Below, one piece after another: positions 36,495-36,604 of a stretch of DNA of 36,604 nt. Below the pieces are notes generated by a model. It was not told the origin of the DNA and searched no databases. It saw only the letters and a program-made list of their open reading frames with translations. Source of the stretch: Paucidesulfovibrio sp036541255 (GTDB lineage Bacteria > Desulfobacterota > Desulfovibrionia > Desulfovibrionales > Desulfovibrionaceae); the NCBI GenBank assembly GCA_036541255.1, contig JAZHDD010000071.1, positions 1 through 36,604 on the forward strand. The letters run 5' to 3'. Made by a program: the position numbers and the translations under genes. Every line of letters starts with the position of its first letter. Position 1 is the first letter of the stretch.

Positions 36495-36604
36495 ATGTGT
36501 AACACAGGATGCTTTTACGAACGCCCGGACGGCTCATGCAAGGGCCGTCCCAAGGGGAGGCTGACCGTCAAGCCGCATTGTTTCGAGGACGGCGACATGG
36601 AAGC
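36495..36604 (+). CDS. Cys-rich small protein, partial (C-terminus off window)
   Basis: ATG 36495 opens MCNTGCFYERPDGSCKGRPK, then GRLTVKPHCFEDGDMEA, and runs off the right edge after 36 full codons. Four Cys (MCNTGC, SCKG, HCFE) suggest a small zinc-binding protein common in phage recombination operons. An ATG at 36490 in another frame gives only 24 codons. It follows the annealing gene after four bases. Confidence 0.65.
   Translation, partial: MCNTGCFYERPDGSCKGRPKGRLTVKPHCFEDGDME

Noticed and set aside
1..36604. CRISPR array
   Set aside because: No set of regularly spaced identical repeats with unique spacers is present; the tandem repeats seen are iterons or coding repeats.
1..36604. Integrase gene or attP site
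   Set aside because: No tyrosine or serine recombinase is visible. The tRNA-like 3' end could resemble an attachment core, but its exact 5' partner stem argues for a complete RNA element; any integrase must lie outside the window.

Overview
The window is one continuous stretch of a temperate, tailed double-stranded DNA phage or prophage. The late region encodes small and large terminase, a 725-residue portal, scaffold, major capsid protein, head-tail adaptors and then fibre and ejection-type proteins. There is no tape measure, tail tube or sheath gene in about 26 kb, so a short-tailed (podovirus) virion is the best reading. Exported proteins with Sec signal peptides and a lipobox lipoprotein in the lysis cassette point to a Gram-negative host. 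The DNA is moderately GC-rich. A Desulfovibrio-like host is only a guess; no host gene is present to test it.

Layout. (1) 1-26,039, minus strand: the late operon, read right to left: terS, terL, portal, a small protein, scaffold, capsid, an exported capsid-neighbour protein, adaptors, a lysis cassette (TM protein, lysozyme-like protein, lipoprotein, DUF1353-like, 40-residue TM peptide), an exported GH123-like (DUF4091) protein, a 1190-residue mosaic protein, tail fibre and chaperone, a nozzle-like protein and putative DNA-ejection proteins. Many junctions are ATGA or TGATG overlaps. (2) 26,225-27,742, plus strand: five small genes behind a palindromic promoter, including a helix-turn-helix (HTH) protein, ending in a strong terminator. 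(3) 31,695-27,720, minus strand: early lytic operon with Cro-like repressor, ribbon-helix-helix protein, replication initiator, Cys-rich small proteins, an HExxH protein, RusA and several small proteins. (4) 31,872-36,604, plus strand: CI-like repressor with its terminator, then a second early operon carrying small proteins, RecE and a putative annealing protein.

How it works together. The divergent CI-like and Cro-like genes at about 31.7-31.9 kb form the lysogeny switch. Related operator half-sites (GCATAA / TTATGC) recur at the promoter at 32,335, so one repressor probably silences both early operons. The initiator gene carries six tandem 11-12 bp iterons between AT-rich tracts, the layout of a lambda-type origin inside the O gene. 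RecE, its putative annealing partner and RusA would supply recombination and junction resolution.

Most unusual items: a 126-nt tRNA-like element (33,123-33,248) with a perfect 8+5 bp acceptor/T-arm and encoded CCA but no recognisable anticodon arm; iterons whose DNA sequence is kept while the reading frame through them shifts; three exported proteins inside the structural operon; and a small-acidic-protein plus HTH operon laid out like known anti-CRISPR (acr-aca) loci. All functional calls come from reading the sequence; no database search was possible.
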